Positions 1-7,464 of a DNA stretch of 17,041 nucleotides are shown here, piece by piece. The stretch's first letter is position 1. The number at the start of each line of letters is the position of its first letter. Both the position numbers and the translations under genes were made by a program. Origin of the DNA: an uncultured beta proteobacterium. Its GTDB lineage: Bacteria > Pseudomonadota > Gammaproteobacteria > Burkholderiales > Burkholderiaceae_C. Under the pieces are notes generated by a model. That model saw only the letters and a list, made by a program, of their open reading frames with translations, did not search any database and was not told where the DNA came from. The stretch lies in assembly GCA_903920405.1 (NCBI GenBank), contig CAIXMC010000048.1, positions 1 to 17,041 on the forward strand, read 5' to 3'.

Positions 1-455
1 AATTTTTCATTATTTGGAATCTTGTTTTTGCAGGTTACATGAATACAAAATGAAAATCAATAACATACAACTAATGACCTACCATCCAGAAAGTGGGACA
101 GGAAATTGAGGAAAAACCATCGAATTTCGACAGCCTAGGGTTAGAGGGGATTTGGATGTCGCACCCAAGCAAAGCCACATCACTTTGAAACGCACCCGTC
201 ATGTGGAAATTCTACTAGCGGCCCGTCGAACTTAGGATATACCGAGCATGTCACCGTAGAATGATGGACACTGATACCCCAGCAATTCCCAATTTGTCCC
301 CCATTTAAATTCAATCTATTGCAGTTATCAAAGAAATCATAACTGCCTGACCAGATGAAGAGTATGTTTCGCAAACTATTGAATAATAAAAGTTGTTTTA
401 TTATTAAAAATTTCAAATTGATAACTGCTGCTGATACCCAAGAAAGAAACTTGTT
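1..455. other. Leader region without a recognisable gene
   Basis: I see no convincing gene here. A long minus-strand frame crosses this stretch but runs antisense through the clear cytidylyltransferase gene and resembles no family I know, so I treat it as chance. The last 80 bases before the first gene are very AT-rich and hold a perfect AT palindrome (listed separately). A promoter for the sugar operon probably lies here, but I could not pick convincing -35 and -10 boxes. I did not find the JUMPstart/ops motif that precedes many polysaccharide operons. Confidence 0.5.
382..405. repeat. AT-only perfect inverted repeat upstream of rfbF
   Basis: AATAATAAAA (382-391) is followed by a 4-base loop GTTG and the exact reverse complement TTTTATTATT (396-405). 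It lies about 50 bases before the rfbF start. It could be a weak hairpin, part of an AT-rich promoter or a protein-binding palindrome. All paired bases are A or T, so chance formation in this AT-rich stretch is quite possible. Confidence 0.4.
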
Positions 456-1229
456 ATGAAAGCAGTCATCCTGGCTGGTGGACTGGGCACTCGATTGAGC
501 GAAGAAACCGCCTCTCGCCCCAAACCCATGGTTGAAATTGGTGGGCATCCTGTGCTGTGGCACATTCTCAAGATATATTCCTACCACGGCATCAATGACT
601 TTGTCATTTGCTGTGGCTACAAGGGCTACCTCATTAAGGAATACTTTGCCAACTATTTTTTGCACATGTCTGATGTCACGTTTCACATGCAGTCCAACCA
701 GATGGAAGTGCATCACAAGCGTGCCGAGCCTTGGACAGTGACCTTGGTGGACACTGGTGAAACGTCCATGACGGGGGGGCGCTTGCGTCGTGTGGCTGAA
801 TATGTTCAAAATGATGAATTTTTTTGTTTCACTTACGGTGACGGTGTGAGTGATGTGGACATCGCAGACACGATTAACTTTCACCGCAGCCATGGCAAGG
901 CAGCAACCTTGACCGCTACCTTCCCGCCTGGTCGTTTTGGTGTTCTCGACATTCAAAACCGTCAGGTCATGAATTTCAAAGAGAAACCAAAAGGTGATGG
1001 TGCGGTGGTCAATGGTGGTTTTTTTGTGTTGTCGCCCAAAGTGCTTGGCTACCTTCAAGACGACAGCACCATCTGGGAGCAAGAACCTTTGATGCAATTG
1101 GCCAAAGATGGCGAACTGATGGCCTACCAGCACCAGGGATTTTGGCAGCCCATGGACACACTGCACGACAAGCAAACCCTTGAAAATTTGTGGGCAAGTG
1201 GTCAAGCACCCTGGAAAAAGTGGGACTGA
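456..1229 (+). CDS. rfbF: Glucose-1-phosphate cytidylyltransferase
   Basis: Forms CDP-glucose from CTP and glucose 1-phosphate in the cytoplasm, the first step toward CDP-linked 3,6-dideoxyhexoses. The 257-residue protein has the usual family length. It shows the sugar-nucleotidyltransferase signature AGGLGTRL (7-14), the RPKPMVEIG segment (21-29) with the expected lysine K23, the metal-binding YGDGVSDVD stretch (127-135) and FKEKP (174-178). The ribosome site before this ATG is weak (AAGAAAG at 440-446), but the protein begins exactly where the family does. It is the first gene of the operon; rfbG starts 7 bases after its stop. It is also called ddhA or ascA depending on the final sugar. Identification is firm. 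Confidence 0.96.
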   Translation: MKAVILAGGLGTRLSEETASRPKPMVEIGGHPVLWHILKIYSYHGINDFVICCGYKGYLIKEYFANYFLHMSDVTFHMQSNQMEVHHKRAEPWTVTLVDTGETSMTGGRLRRVAEYVQNDEFFCFTYGDGVSDVDIADTINFHRSHGKAATLTATFPPGRFGVLDIQNRQVMNFKEKPKGDGAVVNGGFFVLSPKVLGYLQDDSTIWEQEPLMQLAKDGELMAYQHQGFWQPMDTLHDKQTLENLWASGQAPWKKWD

Positions 1230-1236
1230 CCCCAGT

Positions 1237-2319
1237 ATGACCCTTCATCACAACTTCTGGCGCGGCAAACGCGTTTTTCTTACCGGCCACACCGGCTTCA
1301 AAGGCAGTTGGCTTTCGCTCTGGCTGCAATCCTTTGGGGCAGATGTGACGGGCTACGCCTTGGCCCCGCCCACCCAGCCCTGCCTGTTTGAAATTGCTGA
1401 GGTTGCCAGTGGCATGACCAGCATCATCGGTGACATTCGGGACCTGTCCAAACTACAGGCCGCATTGAATATGCAACAGCCTGAAATTGTCATTCACATG
1501 GCAGCCCAGCCCCTGGTGCGTTACTCCTACCAACATCCGGTTGAAACCTACGCCACCAACGTCATGGGCACGGTTCATTTGCTTGAAGCCGTGCGCCATA
1601 CGCCCAGTGTCAAGGCTGTGGTCAACATCACCACCGACAAGTGTTACGACAACAAGGAGTGGCCCTGGGGCTACCGCGAAAACGAGCCTATGGGCGGCCA
1701 TGACCCCTACAGCAACAGCAAGGGATGTGCCGAATTGGTCACATCAGCCTACCGCAATTCATTTTTTCAGCACAACGGTATGGCCGTGGCCAGCGCACGT
1801 GCGGGCAATGTGATTGGTGGTGGCGACTGGGCTGCTGACCGACTGATCCCCGACATCTTGCGTGCCTTTGAGCAAAACCAGCCCGTTGTCATTCGCAACC
1901 CCCATGCCATACGCCCCTGGCAACATGTGCTTGAACCTTTGTCAGGCTACCTGACCTTGGCCGAACGTTTGTACACCGATGGATCATCTTTTGCTGAGGG
2001 CTGGAACTTTGGCCCCAACGATGACGATGCCAAACCTGTGCAATGGATTGTTGAGCAGATGGTCAGCAGTTGGGGACAGGGCGCTCGTTGGCAGCAGGAC
2101 GGTGGCCATCACCCGCATGAGGCCAATTATTTAAAGCTCGACATTTCCAAAGCCAAAGCCCGTTTGGGCTGGCATCCAAAATGGAGACTGGCACACAGTT
2201 TGGGCAACATCATGGCGTGGCACAAGGCTTTCCATGCCAAACAAAACATGCGTGACATATCACTTCAACACATCATGCACTATGTCAATTTTCAAGGAGA
2301 CCTGCCATGCAAGCAGTAA
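1237..2319 (+). CDS. rfbG: CDP-glucose 4,6-dehydratase
   Basis: An extended SDR enzyme that converts CDP-glucose to CDP-4-keto-6-deoxyglucose using tightly bound NAD. The 360-residue length fits the family. Visible features are the Rossmann motif TGHTGFKG (16-23), the TTDKCY segment from residue 132 and the catalytic YSNSK (Y158, K162). I chose the ATG at 1237 because the protein then opens with the family-like sequence NFWRGKRVFLTG; an upstream in-frame start at 1180 would overlap rfbF and add residues with no family match. The last 13 bases overlap the next small gene, whose ribosome site lies inside rfbG, so the two are likely translationally coupled. Confidence 0.96.
   Translation: MTLHHNFWRGKRVFLTGHTGFKGSWLSLWLQSFGADVTGYALAPPTQPCLFEIAEVASGMTSIIGDIRDLSKLQAALNMQQPEIVIHMAAQPLVRYSYQHPVETYATNVMGTVHLLEAVRHTPSVKAVVNITTDKCYDNKEWPWGYRENEPMGGHDPYSNSKGCAELVTSAYRNSFFQHNGMAVASARAGNVIGGGDWAADRLIPDILRAFEQNQPVVIRNPHAIRPWQHVLEPLSGYLTLAERLYTDGSSFAEGWNFGPNDDDAKPVQWIVEQMVSSWGQGARWQQDGGHHPHEANYLKLDISKAKARLGWHPKWRLAHSLGNIMAWHKAFHAKQNMRDISLQHIMHYVNFQGDLPCKQ
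2294..2300 (+). promoter_or_regulatory. Ribosome binding site inside the rfbG 3' end
   Basis: AAGGAGA lies 6 bases before the ATG at 2307, within the last codons of rfbG. It is one of the best Shine-Dalgarno matches in the operon and supports real translation of the overlapping small gene. Confidence 0.7.
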
Positions 2320-2570
2320 AAGCCCTTTACAAAGAAGGAAAAATTCAGTTGTTGGCCCCGCTGCAAGGCGTGACCGAAGCTGAATTGTTTGTGATAGTGC
2401 TCGACAAAAATGATCAAACCAGCAGCGTGGTGAACACCTGTCACCCTGTAGAACCTGATGAACTTGCTTCTGAGCAAAATTTCAAATCTTTGGGCCTGTC
2501 GAGTTTTTTTGAAACCGATGAAGACAATTCAGTCGATTGGGAGGAAGCGTTTGATGTTAAAGCCCGGTGA
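2307..2570 (+). CDS. Small antitoxin-like protein, partner of the PemK/MazF-like domain
   Basis: An 87-residue acidic protein. The N-terminal 35 residues (pattern [19 protein letters not shown], then a hydrophobic strand ending FVIVLDKND) resemble the short beta-barrel fold of AF2212-like and related antitoxin families (established family pattern, recognised by eye). The C-terminal half is rich in D and E and contains [18 protein letters not shown], which could be the toxin-neutralising tail. The gene overlaps rfbG by 13 bases upstream and overlaps the next gene by 17 bases, the antitoxin-first order typical of type II toxin-antitoxin pairs. The odd point is that the downstream toxin domain is fused to RfbH, so this protein may now bind a metabolic enzyme. 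The antitoxin role is inferred from context plus weak similarity. Confidence 0.7.
   Translation: MQAVKALYKEGKIQLLAPLQGVTEAELFVIVLDKNDQTSSVVNTCHPVEPDELASEQNFKSLGLSSFFETDEDNSVDWEEAFDVKAR
2539..2547 (+). promoter_or_regulatory. Ribosome binding site for the toxin-RfbH fusion
   Basis: GGGAGGAAG lies 6 bases before the ATG at 2554 and sets that start, rather than the in-frame ATG at 2458 that would add 32 residues with no family match. By contrast the internal ATG at 2881, where a stand-alone RfbH could begin, has only a distant GGATGAGG (2858-2865). Confidence 0.75.
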
Positions 2571-4167
2571 TATCGTTCTTTTGGATATTCCTCACACCCA
2601 TCAGGCGGGTAGTCAAGTGCGCCCCGGACTGGTTTTGGGTATCCATTCACATTCACACTCAAGCCAGGATGATGTCAGTGTGGCCTACATCACTTCCGAG
2701 GTCGATGCCTACATCCATGACACGTCGGCAGTCGCCATCACAGATGCAGACTTGTCCTCTGGCACGCTCAAGCGCAACAGTGTGGCGCGGGTGGATAAAG
2801 TGCTGACCCTTCACAGCAGCAAGTGTCGCAAGGTGGCACGTCTGACTCTGGGTAAAGTGGATGAGGCTTTGCGCAAAGCCATGTTAGTGCATGTTGAGAA
2901 TTTTGCTGCCAACAAATATACACCGCTGGCATTCATACCTGGCACCACAGTCGTTCCCCCCTCTGGAAAAGTCATCGGTGCGCAAGAATTGAAAAACATG
3001 GTCGAAGCCAGCCTGGACGGTTGGCTCACTACCGGTCGCTTTAACGCCGAGTTTGAAAAGAAACTCGCAGCCTTCATAGGCATCAAGCATCTGATCACCG
3101 TGAATTCTGGCTCGTCTGCCAATCTGGTGGCATTTAACACACTGACATCTCCCAAGCTGGGCACACGCGCCATTCAAAAAGGCGATGAAGTCATTGGCGT
3201 AGCGGCAGGATTTCCGACCACAGTGAACCCTATTTTGCAATTTGGGGCAGTGCCTGTGTTTGTGGATGTGGATGCCCTGACCCACAATATTGATGCCCAT
3301 AAAATTGAAGCTGCCATTAGCCCCAAAACCAAGGCCATCATGCTGGCGCACAGCTTGGGCAACCCCTTTAATCTGGATGTGGTCACTGCCCTGTGCAAAA
3401 AATACAACTTGTGGCTGATTGAAGACTGTTGCGATGCACTAGGCACTACCTATCGTGGCCAAATGGTCGGCACTTTTGGCGACATTGCGACCTTGAGTTT
3501 TTACCCGGCGCACCACATCACCATGGGCGAGGGCGGGGCAGTATTTACCAAACATGACGAGCTGAAAATTATTGCCGAGAGCTTTCGGGATTGGGGGCGT
3601 GACTGCTATTGCCAACCCGGCAAAGACAATACCTGTTGCAGGCGCTTTAGTCAAAAATTGGGTAGCCTGCCTGAAGGTTACGACCACAAATACACCTACA
3701 GCCACCTAGGCTACAACCTCAAAATCACCGACATGCAGGCCGCCTGCGGGTTAGCCCAACTGGAAAAAGCTCCGCAATTCATTCAAGCCCGCAAAGACAA
3801 CTTTGCTTTTTTGAAAGAACGTCTCAAAGACTGCGAAGAATTCGTCCATCTGCCGCAAGCCACCGAACATTCTGACCCCTCATGGTTTGGTTTTCCCATC
3901 ACGCTCAAACCCAACTGCCCGGTGACCCGCCTGGATTTGCTCACCTATCTGGATCAAAATAAGGTAGGAACGCGCCTTCTATTTGCCGGCAATTTGACAT
4001 GCCAACCTTATATGGCAGATGCTCATTACCGTATCAGCGGTGATTTGACGAATACAGACAATGTCATGAACAACACCTTCTGGATAGGTGTTCAGCCCGC
4101 GCTCACGCCTGAAATGCTGGAGTTTGCAGCAGCCAAAATTGAGAGTTATCTGGGGGTTAATTTTTGA
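2554..4167 (+). CDS. rfbH: PemK/MazF-like domain fused to CDP-4-keto-6-deoxyglucose 3-dehydrase (RfbH, E1)
   Basis: A 537-residue fusion. Residues 1 to about 105 resemble PemK/MazF toxins: start [12 protein letters not shown], then QVRPGLVLG, a YITSE strand, and the C-terminal [15 protein letters not shown] and [11 protein letters not shown] segments. From about residue 103 on, the protein is a full RfbH/DdhC, a PMP- and [2Fe-2S]-dependent dehydrase that removes the C3 hydroxyl of CDP-4-keto-6-deoxyglucose with electrons from a reductase (E3). The segment [21 protein letters not shown] and the rest match the family without gaps that I can see. The PLP-site histidine that replaces the usual lysine is H320 in PAHHIT. 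Four cysteines, C293, C351, C353 and C361, match the C-X57-C-X1-C-X7-C iron-sulfur pattern. Both parts look complete; the fusion adds about 100 residues to the usual 437. RfbH is near certain, the toxin-type domain likely. Whether the RNase fold is active is unknown. Confidence 0.93.
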   Translation: MLKPGDIVLLDIPHTHQAGSQVRPGLVLGIHSHSHSSQDDVSVAYITSEVDAYIHDTSAVAITDADLSSGTLKRNSVARVDKVLTLHSSKCRKVARLTLGKVDEALRKAMLVHVENFAANKYTPLAFIPGTTVVPPSGKVIGAQELKNMVEASLDGWLTTGRFNAEFEKKLAAFIGIKHLITVNSGSSANLVAFNTLTSPKLGTRAIQKGDEVIGVAAGFPTTVNPILQFGAVPVFVDVDALTHNIDAHKIEAAISPKTKAIMLAHSLGNPFNLDVVTALCKKYNLWLIEDCCDALGTTYRGQMVGTFGDIATLSFYPAHHITMGEGGAVFTKHDELKIIAESFRDWGRDCYCQPGKDNTCCRRFSQKLGSLPEGYDHKYTYSHLGYNLKITDMQAACGLAQLEKAPQFIQARKDNFAFLKERLKDCEEFVHLPQATEHSDPSWFGFPITLKPNCPVTRLDLLTYLDQNKVGTRLLFAGNLTCQPYMADAHYRISGDLTNTDNVMNNTFWIGVQPALTPEMLEFAAAKIESYLGVNF

Positions 4168-4412
4168 GGGAATCTTCTGGCCTTTGGGAACTTGCCAGCC
4201 CGATTACCAACCCACAAACGTTTGCACAAGGCACCAAAATTCGTGAACTCAACCGACTCCTTGATGCCTACGGTGGAAAAAACTGGAAAAAGTGTAAAGG
4301 CTATGCGACCATATCCTTACTCGATACCGGTGAGTTGTTACCCGTAGAACTGCATTGGTATGAGGCACATGGTATTGGCAAAATCGAAATGAAAATTAAG
4401 GAATTGTTATGA
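4164..4412 (+). CDS. Conserved small protein, first of a two-gene pair
   Basis: An 82-residue protein translated from a TTG that overlaps the rfbH stop by 4 bases; GGGGG at 4152-4156 is a possible ribosome site. No ATG is available until the last few codons, so the TTG start is inferred or the 5' end has been trimmed. Residues 40-80 carry [17 protein letters not shown], then [19 protein letters not shown], which I recognise as a widespread small conserved family seen in scattered genomes, often beside a second small protein. Its function is unknown to me; a toxin-antitoxin role would be a guess from size, pairing and ATGA coupling. It sits inside the sugar operon but has no evident link to sugar synthesis. 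Confidence 0.7.
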   Translation: MRESSGLWELASPITNPQTFAQGTKIRELNRLLDAYGGKNWKKCKGYATISLLDTGELLPVELHWYEAHGIGKIEMKIKELL

Positions 4413-4618
4413 AATGGATGATTTGCATCAAAAACACGGGCTACGAAGCCTCACTTGAGGCGCGCAAGCTCTACACACTAGAAGACGACCCCAAAGCGCA
4501 GACGCACGGCATGATCCGTGTTATTGATGAATCTGGCGAAAGCTACCTGTATCCGTCGCAAATGTTTGCCCCCATTGCGGTGCAAAATACGCTGGAATCT
4601 CAGTTGCTTGCGGCCTGA
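4409..4618 (+). CDS. Conserved small protein, second of a two-gene pair
   Basis: A 69-residue protein overlapping the previous gene by ATGA (4409-4412), so the two are coupled. It begins [21 protein letters not shown], continues LEDDPKAQTHGMIRVIDESGESYLYP, and resembles a small family of unknown function that commonly pairs with the preceding type of protein. No signal peptide, membrane segment or catalytic motif is visible. It may be the partner or antidote of the upstream protein, or an independent small regulator. It ends about 100 bases before the ThDP enzyme gene and may have entered the operon with its partner as a cassette. Confidence 0.7.
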   Translation: MKWMICIKNTGYEASLEARKLYTLEDDPKAQTHGMIRVIDESGESYLYPSQMFAPIAVQNTLESQLLAA

Positions 4619-4715
4619 ATTGTCAGCCAAAATAGTATCAATTTAACTCGCTAACGTCCGTCAATCAAGCGCAAGTAGCTACAAAGCAGATATCAATTCA
4701 ATAGTATTTTTCAAT
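4619..4715. repeat. Intergenic stretch with a decayed Burkholderiales-type repeat
   Basis: The stretch around 4645-4680 (GCTAACGTCCGTCAATCAAG, then CGCAAGTAGCTACAAA) resembles, by memory, the short repeat common between genes in Comamonadaceae, built around TAGCGC / GCGCTAG arms and an AGCTA(T/C)AAA end. The spacing and bases are degraded. A related trace lies at 9560-9610. No promoter or terminator was convincing. Confidence 0.3.
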
Positions 4716-6551
4716 ATGAAACCAACTCAAACCATCGAAAAAGTCAAGGTTAGTGATTTGATTGCAAAAGCGCTCGAAGACATGGGAATTCAACATGTTT
4801 TTGGCATTATTGGTGCGGGTAACGTACACTTGTTTGATGCCATTGCCCGCCGAGGGTACACAGAAATCGTCTGCGTTCATCATGAGCAAGCCGCGTGCAT
4901 GGCGATGCAAATCTATTACCGCACCTGTGGCAAGTTATCAGCGTCTTTATTGACTACAGGCGCTGGTTCAACCAATGGTGTCACTGGTGTCGTATCAGCT
5001 TGGGCTGATTCCATTCCTTGCCTCGTCATCGCTGGTAACGAAAACTCAAAATTCACCAAGCCCGAAAGCCCCTATCGTATGTGGGGCGTGCAGGGTTACG
5101 ACTCAGTTGATATGGTTCGCAAGGTCACCAAATATGCACATCGTGTCACGTCGCCTGACCAGGCTGTGTTTGAACTACAAAAGGCTGCTCATATTTCTCT
5201 TGATCAACGTCCTGGCCCCTGCTGGATTGAAATTCCCATGGATATTCAGGCCAGCAGAATTGAGCCAAGCGCTGCAATGCAGTTCGAGCCAACTGCACCT
5301 GTGAGTTTTTCAACACCACAGATGGCCGAACAAATCGACGGTGTGGTTGATGCCCTGCTTACTGCGCAGCGCCCACTGCTCTGGCTAGGTCACGGAATTC
5401 GACTGGCTGGGGCCGAAAAGCAAATTAAGCCTTTGCTTGATTTGCTGGGTGTACCCGCACTGGTGTCGTGGGCTGGCATTGACATGGTGGACTCAAAGCA
5501 CCCGCTGGTATTTGGTCGTGCCGGTGTTTACGGGCAACGTGCCGCCAACTTCATTTTGCAAAACTGCGATTACCTGTTGACCATCGGCACTCGACTGGCG
5601 ATACCTCAAATCGGGTACGACTTGTCGGAGTTGGCGCGTGGGGCACGCATTGACGTGGTTGATATTGACCCGCAAGAAGCTACCAAACATCAGGCACGCA
5701 TACAAAAAATGATCGTGAGCGATGCATCGGTTTTCATGACTACGTTAACTCAGAAATTAAAACAGCGGATCATCGAGCCAAAAACCGACTGGCTGGCCAA
5801 GTGCAATGCATATCGGAATGAGTTTCCTTGGGTGGGACCAGAGCACGCCGACCAAGGCGATTTCATGAACTCTTACCGTTTTATGGAACGACTCAACAGC
5901 TTTTTCAAGAAAGATCAAGTTGTTGTCACCGACATGGGCACAGCCCTGCTGAGTGGTCACCAGGTGCTGCACATTGCTGATGGCCAGAGGTTGATGACTT
6001 CCACAGGCCTTGGCGAAATGGGTTATGGCTTACCTGCTGCCATTGGTGCATCGTTCGCACTGAACCGTGGCGAAGTTATGTGTCTGAATTGCGATGGTGG
6101 CATGATGCTTAATTTGCAGGAGTTGCAAACGATAGCTCATCACCGGCTTCCCATCAAGCTGTTTATTTTTAACAATGATGGCTATTTGATGATTAAGCAT
6201 ACACAGAATGCATTATTCAAGACCGGATACGTTGGTACCGACAAAGCATCAGGCGTCTCGTGCCCAGACTTTTCCAAGATTGCTGCGGCTTTTGACATGC
6301 CCGCTTATCAAATACATCACTGGGATGAGTGCGATGCAACGTTAACCAAGGTACAAGCTGCAACCGGCCCGGTGATATGTGAGGTATTCATGCACCCCGA
6401 GCAGCTTTTCTCGCCTAAGTTATCTTTGGTGTCTAAGGAAGACGGAACATTGGTCTCACCGCCCCTCGAAGACTTGTCTCCACTGGTGTCTCGTGATGTA
6501 CTAGAGCGCGCCATGCTGGTTGGCATGCATGAGAAATCTAAGTCGCTATAA
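4716..6551 (+). CDS. Thiamine-diphosphate-dependent enzyme, acetolactate-synthase/YerE type
   Basis: A 611-residue ThDP enzyme of the acetohydroxyacid synthase superfamily. Visible features are the N-terminal PYR domain with the cofactor-activating glutamate E57 in VHHEQAACMA, the TTGAGSTNGVTGVVSAWADS stretch after it, a central domain (about 200-345) and the C-terminal PP domain with CDGGMMLNLQEL (from C459) and NNDGY (486-490). The usual first glycine of the GDG motif is cysteine here; the metal-binding aspartate D460 is kept. Placed after rfbFGH, it most resembles in role YerE of Yersinia pseudotuberculosis, which decarboxylates pyruvate and adds the acetyl unit to C4 of CDP-3,6-dideoxy-4-hexulose (known for YerE, inferred here). 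The donor may differ because an aldolase follows. Housekeeping acetolactate synthase is less likely because there is no ilvN and the context is sugar synthesis. The ribosome site is poor. Confidence 0.88.
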   Translation: MKPTQTIEKVKVSDLIAKALEDMGIQHVFGIIGAGNVHLFDAIARRGYTEIVCVHHEQAACMAMQIYYRTCGKLSASLLTTGAGSTNGVTGVVSAWADSIPCLVIAGNENSKFTKPESPYRMWGVQGYDSVDMVRKVTKYAHRVTSPDQAVFELQKAAHISLDQRPGPCWIEIPMDIQASRIEPSAAMQFEPTAPVSFSTPQMAEQIDGVVDALLTAQRPLLWLGHGIRLAGAEKQIKPLLDLLGVPALVSWAGIDMVDSKHPLVFGRAGVYGQRAANFILQNCDYLLTIGTRLAIPQIGYDLSELARGARIDVVDIDPQEATKHQARIQKMIVSDASVFMTTLTQKLKQRIIEPKTDWLAKCNAYRNEFPWVGPEHADQGDFMNSYRFMERLNSFFKKDQVVVTDMGTALLSGHQVLHIADGQRLMTSTGLGEMGYGLPAAIGASFALNRGEVMCLNCDGGMMLNLQELQTIAHHRLPIKLFIFNNDGYLMIKHTQNALFKTGYVGTDKASGVSCPDFSKIAAAFDMPAYQIHHWDECDATLTKVQAATGPVICEVFMHPEQLFSPKLSLVSKEDGTLVSPPLEDLSPLVSRDVLERAMLVGMHEKSKSL

Positions 6552-6564
6552 GCTGGAAGCCCAA

Positions 6565-7464
6565 ATGACATTCCCCAACAAACTCAAAATCGCCATCATC
6601 GGCACTGGCAACATCGGCACCGATCTGATGGTCAAAGTCATGCGCACCCAAGGGATGACCTGCACGTTGTTTACGGGTCGTCATTTCAATTCAGCGGGTA
6701 TGAAGCGCGCCAATGGATTGGGTGTAACGATTTCTGACCGTGGCATCGAAGCTATCGTGAATGATCCTGCTATTTGCGATGTTGTTTTTGATTGCACTTC
6801 AGCACACGCCCACATGGAACACTGGCCTATTTTGGACAAACTTGGCAAAACCGTCATCGATATGACCCCGGCCAAACTGGGTGGCCTGTGCGTACCAGCC
6901 ATCAATGCCGAAGAATGTCTGGGAACTAACGCCAGAAACATCAACATGGTGACCTGTGGCGGGCAGGCATCTATTCCCATCGCCTACGCCATTTCGCAAG
7001 TGCATAGCCATATTGAATACATTGAGGTAGCCTCCAGCATCGCGTCCAGAAGTGCTGGCCCCGCCACTCGACAAAATTTGGACGAATACATTGAAACCAC
7101 CCAAGACGCACTCATGGCGCTAACCGGTGCCAAGCACACCAAAGCCATTCTGATCTTGAATCCGGCGATGCCGCCCATTGATATGCAAACAACGATCTAC
7201 GCCAAGATCGCCAATCCTGACCTACCCGCCATTCAAGCTGCGGTGAACGCAATGGTTGAAAAAATCAAACAATATGTGCCGGGCTACAAACTGATCTTGC
7301 CGCCGACCATTCAAGACAACAAAATTATCACCACCATCAAGGTGGTGGGGGCTGGCGATTACCTGCCCCAATATGCAGGCAATTTAGACATCATTAACTG
7401 CGCCGCCATTGCCGTGGCGGAGCTTATTGCAAAATCTGCCAATTTTCTGGAGTCATCCACATGA
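6565..7464 (+). CDS. Acetaldehyde dehydrogenase (acylating), DmpF/MhpF family
   Basis: A 299-residue enzyme that interconverts acetaldehyde plus CoA and acetyl-CoA with NAD. It shows the nucleotide-binding IAIIGTGNIGTDLM near residues 9-22 and the catalytic cysteine C131 in VTCGGQASIPI, close to Cys132 of DmpF. Length fits the family. The ATG at 6565 has GGAAG 5 bases upstream; an in-frame TTG at 6520 lies inside the preceding gene and is less likely. It overlaps the aldolase by ATGA, as dmpF and dmpG relatives do, so a channelled complex is likely. In catabolism the pair degrades 4-hydroxy-2-oxovalerate; here, among nucleotide-sugar genes and with no meta-cleavage genes, it may run in reverse to supply an aldehyde (inference). 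Confidence 0.9.
   Translation: MTFPNKLKIAIIGTGNIGTDLMVKVMRTQGMTCTLFTGRHFNSAGMKRANGLGVTISDRGIEAIVNDPAICDVVFDCTSAHAHMEHWPILDKLGKTVIDMTPAKLGGLCVPAINAEECLGTNARNINMVTCGGQASIPIAYAISQVHSHIEYIEVASSIASRSAGPATRQNLDEYIETTQDALMALTGAKHTKAILILNPAMPPIDMQTTIYAKIANPDLPAIQAAVNAMVEKIKQYVPGYKLILPPTIQDNKIITTIKVVGAGDYLPQYAGNLDIINCAAIAVAELIAKSANFLESST

Noticed and set aside
60..240. Possible insertion-sequence remnant in the leader (stretch beginning CATCCAGAAAGTGGGACAGG)
   Set aside because: It has the look of an element end but I found no inverted partner and no transposase similarity in any frame.
180..1205. Long minus-strand frame (341 residues) at the left end
   Set aside because: It runs antisense through rfbF, has no recognisable motif, and its composition mirrors the codons of the plus-strand gene.
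2458..2553. Upstream in-frame ATG adding 32 residues to the toxin-RfbH fusion
   Set aside because: The ATG at 2554 has an excellent ribosome site and starts exactly where PemK/MazF proteins start; the extra residues come from the overlapping antitoxin gene.
2884..3351. Minus-strand frame of 155 residues inside rfbH
   Set aside because: Antisense to a firmly identified enzyme and without a family match.
4716..6551. Housekeeping acetolactate synthase large subunit (ilvB)
   Set aside because: No small-subunit gene follows, and the gene is embedded in a CDP-sugar operon beside an aldolase, which fits a YerE-type role better.
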